Positions 63,941 through 64,000 of a stretch of DNA of 64,000 nucleotides are shown one piece after another. Below the pieces are notes generated by a model. It saw nothing but the letters and a program-made list of their open reading frames with translations. It had not been told where the DNA came from and did no database searches. Origin of the DNA: Hymenobacter cyanobacteriorum (GTDB taxonomy: Bacteria > Bacteroidota > Bacteroidia > Cytophagales > Hymenobacteraceae); NCBI RefSeq assembly GCF_022631375.1, contig NZ_JALBGC010000002.1:558001-622000 (forward strand). The letters run 5' to 3'. Positions within the stretch are counted from its first letter, which is position 1. Each line of letters begins with the position of its first letter. The position numbers and the translations under genes are program-made.

Positions 63941-64000
63941 CTACCGAGTAGCTACCAGTACAGGCAGCGGGGTTGCATCAAAGCTGGGCAAGCTGATGCC
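63941..64000 (-). CDS. C-terminal end of a gene cut by the window edge
   Basis: On the minus strand a frame open from the window edge ends GISLPSFDATPLPVLVATR then TAG (63941-63943). It faces the small lipoprotein across a bidirectional terminator, as expected for a convergent gene end. Nineteen residues are too few to name it. Confidence 0.35.
   Translation of the reverse strand, partial: GISLPSFDATPLPVLVATR

Overview
The window looks like a chromosomal segment of a high-GC Bacteroidota bacterium of the Cytophagia, most likely Hymenobacter or a close relative. The evidence is the start of a SusC/TonB-type receptor with a carboxypeptidase-like plug-side domain, several promoters of the Bacteroidota form (TTG, about 20 bases, TAnnTTTG), start sites mostly without Shine-Dalgarno sequences, a YbdK-type ligase cluster, a DUF3127 protein and many secreted proteins with short hydrophobic signal peptides. 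I saw no rRNA, tRNA, CRISPR array, transposase or phage gene.

Layout. 1-2.7 kb: truncated SusC-like gene behind an array of LacI-type operator motifs, then a secreted hypothetical and a secreted esterase. 2.8-11.05 kb: a complete tryptophan operon, trpE-G-D-C-F-B-A, followed by a DAHP synthase. It is preceded by a leader peptide with three consecutive Trp codons and a terminator, i.e. a transcription attenuator. 11.3-12.0 kb: phenylalanine 4-hydroxylase, also behind a small ORF and a terminator-like hairpin. 12.1-20 kb: minus-strand housekeeping and envelope genes (Mpo1-like, dienelactone hydrolase, HEAT-like, ABC1/UbiB kinase with a TetR-fold protein, photolyase, SDR, lipoprotein). 20.1-29.7 kb: plus-strand pyruvate carboxylase, M28 peptidase, esterase and lipoprotein, with two minus-strand envelope genes between them. 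29.8-36.5 kb: leucine-rich-repeat protein kinase, a broken gene, an AT-rich secreted protein, a RecB/AddA-like helicase-nuclease, a small zinc-ribbon protein and a thioesterase. 36.6-39.3 kb: cold-shock protein and DEAD-box helicase. 39.5-44.6 kb: DUF2383 protein, BaiN-like flavoprotein, Rossmann enzymes and a DUF1571/LysM protein.

44.8-52.5 kb holds the most unusual locus. On the minus strand lie an esterase, an ATP-grasp enzyme, a YbdK/GCS2 carboxylate-amine ligase, a class I glutamine amidotransferase, a second ATP-grasp-like protein and a YkvA protein. A divergent esterase-DinB fusion faces them. This looks like a pathway that builds and trims a small amide-linked metabolite or peptide tag. 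52.6-61.4 kb: a 38-residue Lys/Glu-rich protein, an AlbA_2 protein, a DUF3127 protein with an SSB-like tip, isoaspartyl peptidase and cyanophycinase (together able to degrade cyanophycin-type beta-Asp-Arg material), an aldo/keto reductase, M1 aminopeptidase and L,D-transpeptidase. 61.6-64 kb: an XRE-type regulator behind repeated CATTTGT motifs, about 1 kb without a convincing gene, and a small lipoprotein.

Intergenic gaps throughout are filled with long palindromic repeats of at least seven sequence families (about 17 copies), including inside the trp operon and the ligase cluster. Several annotated stop codons lie inside these repeats. All functions are inferred from sequence patterns recalled from known families; no search was run.
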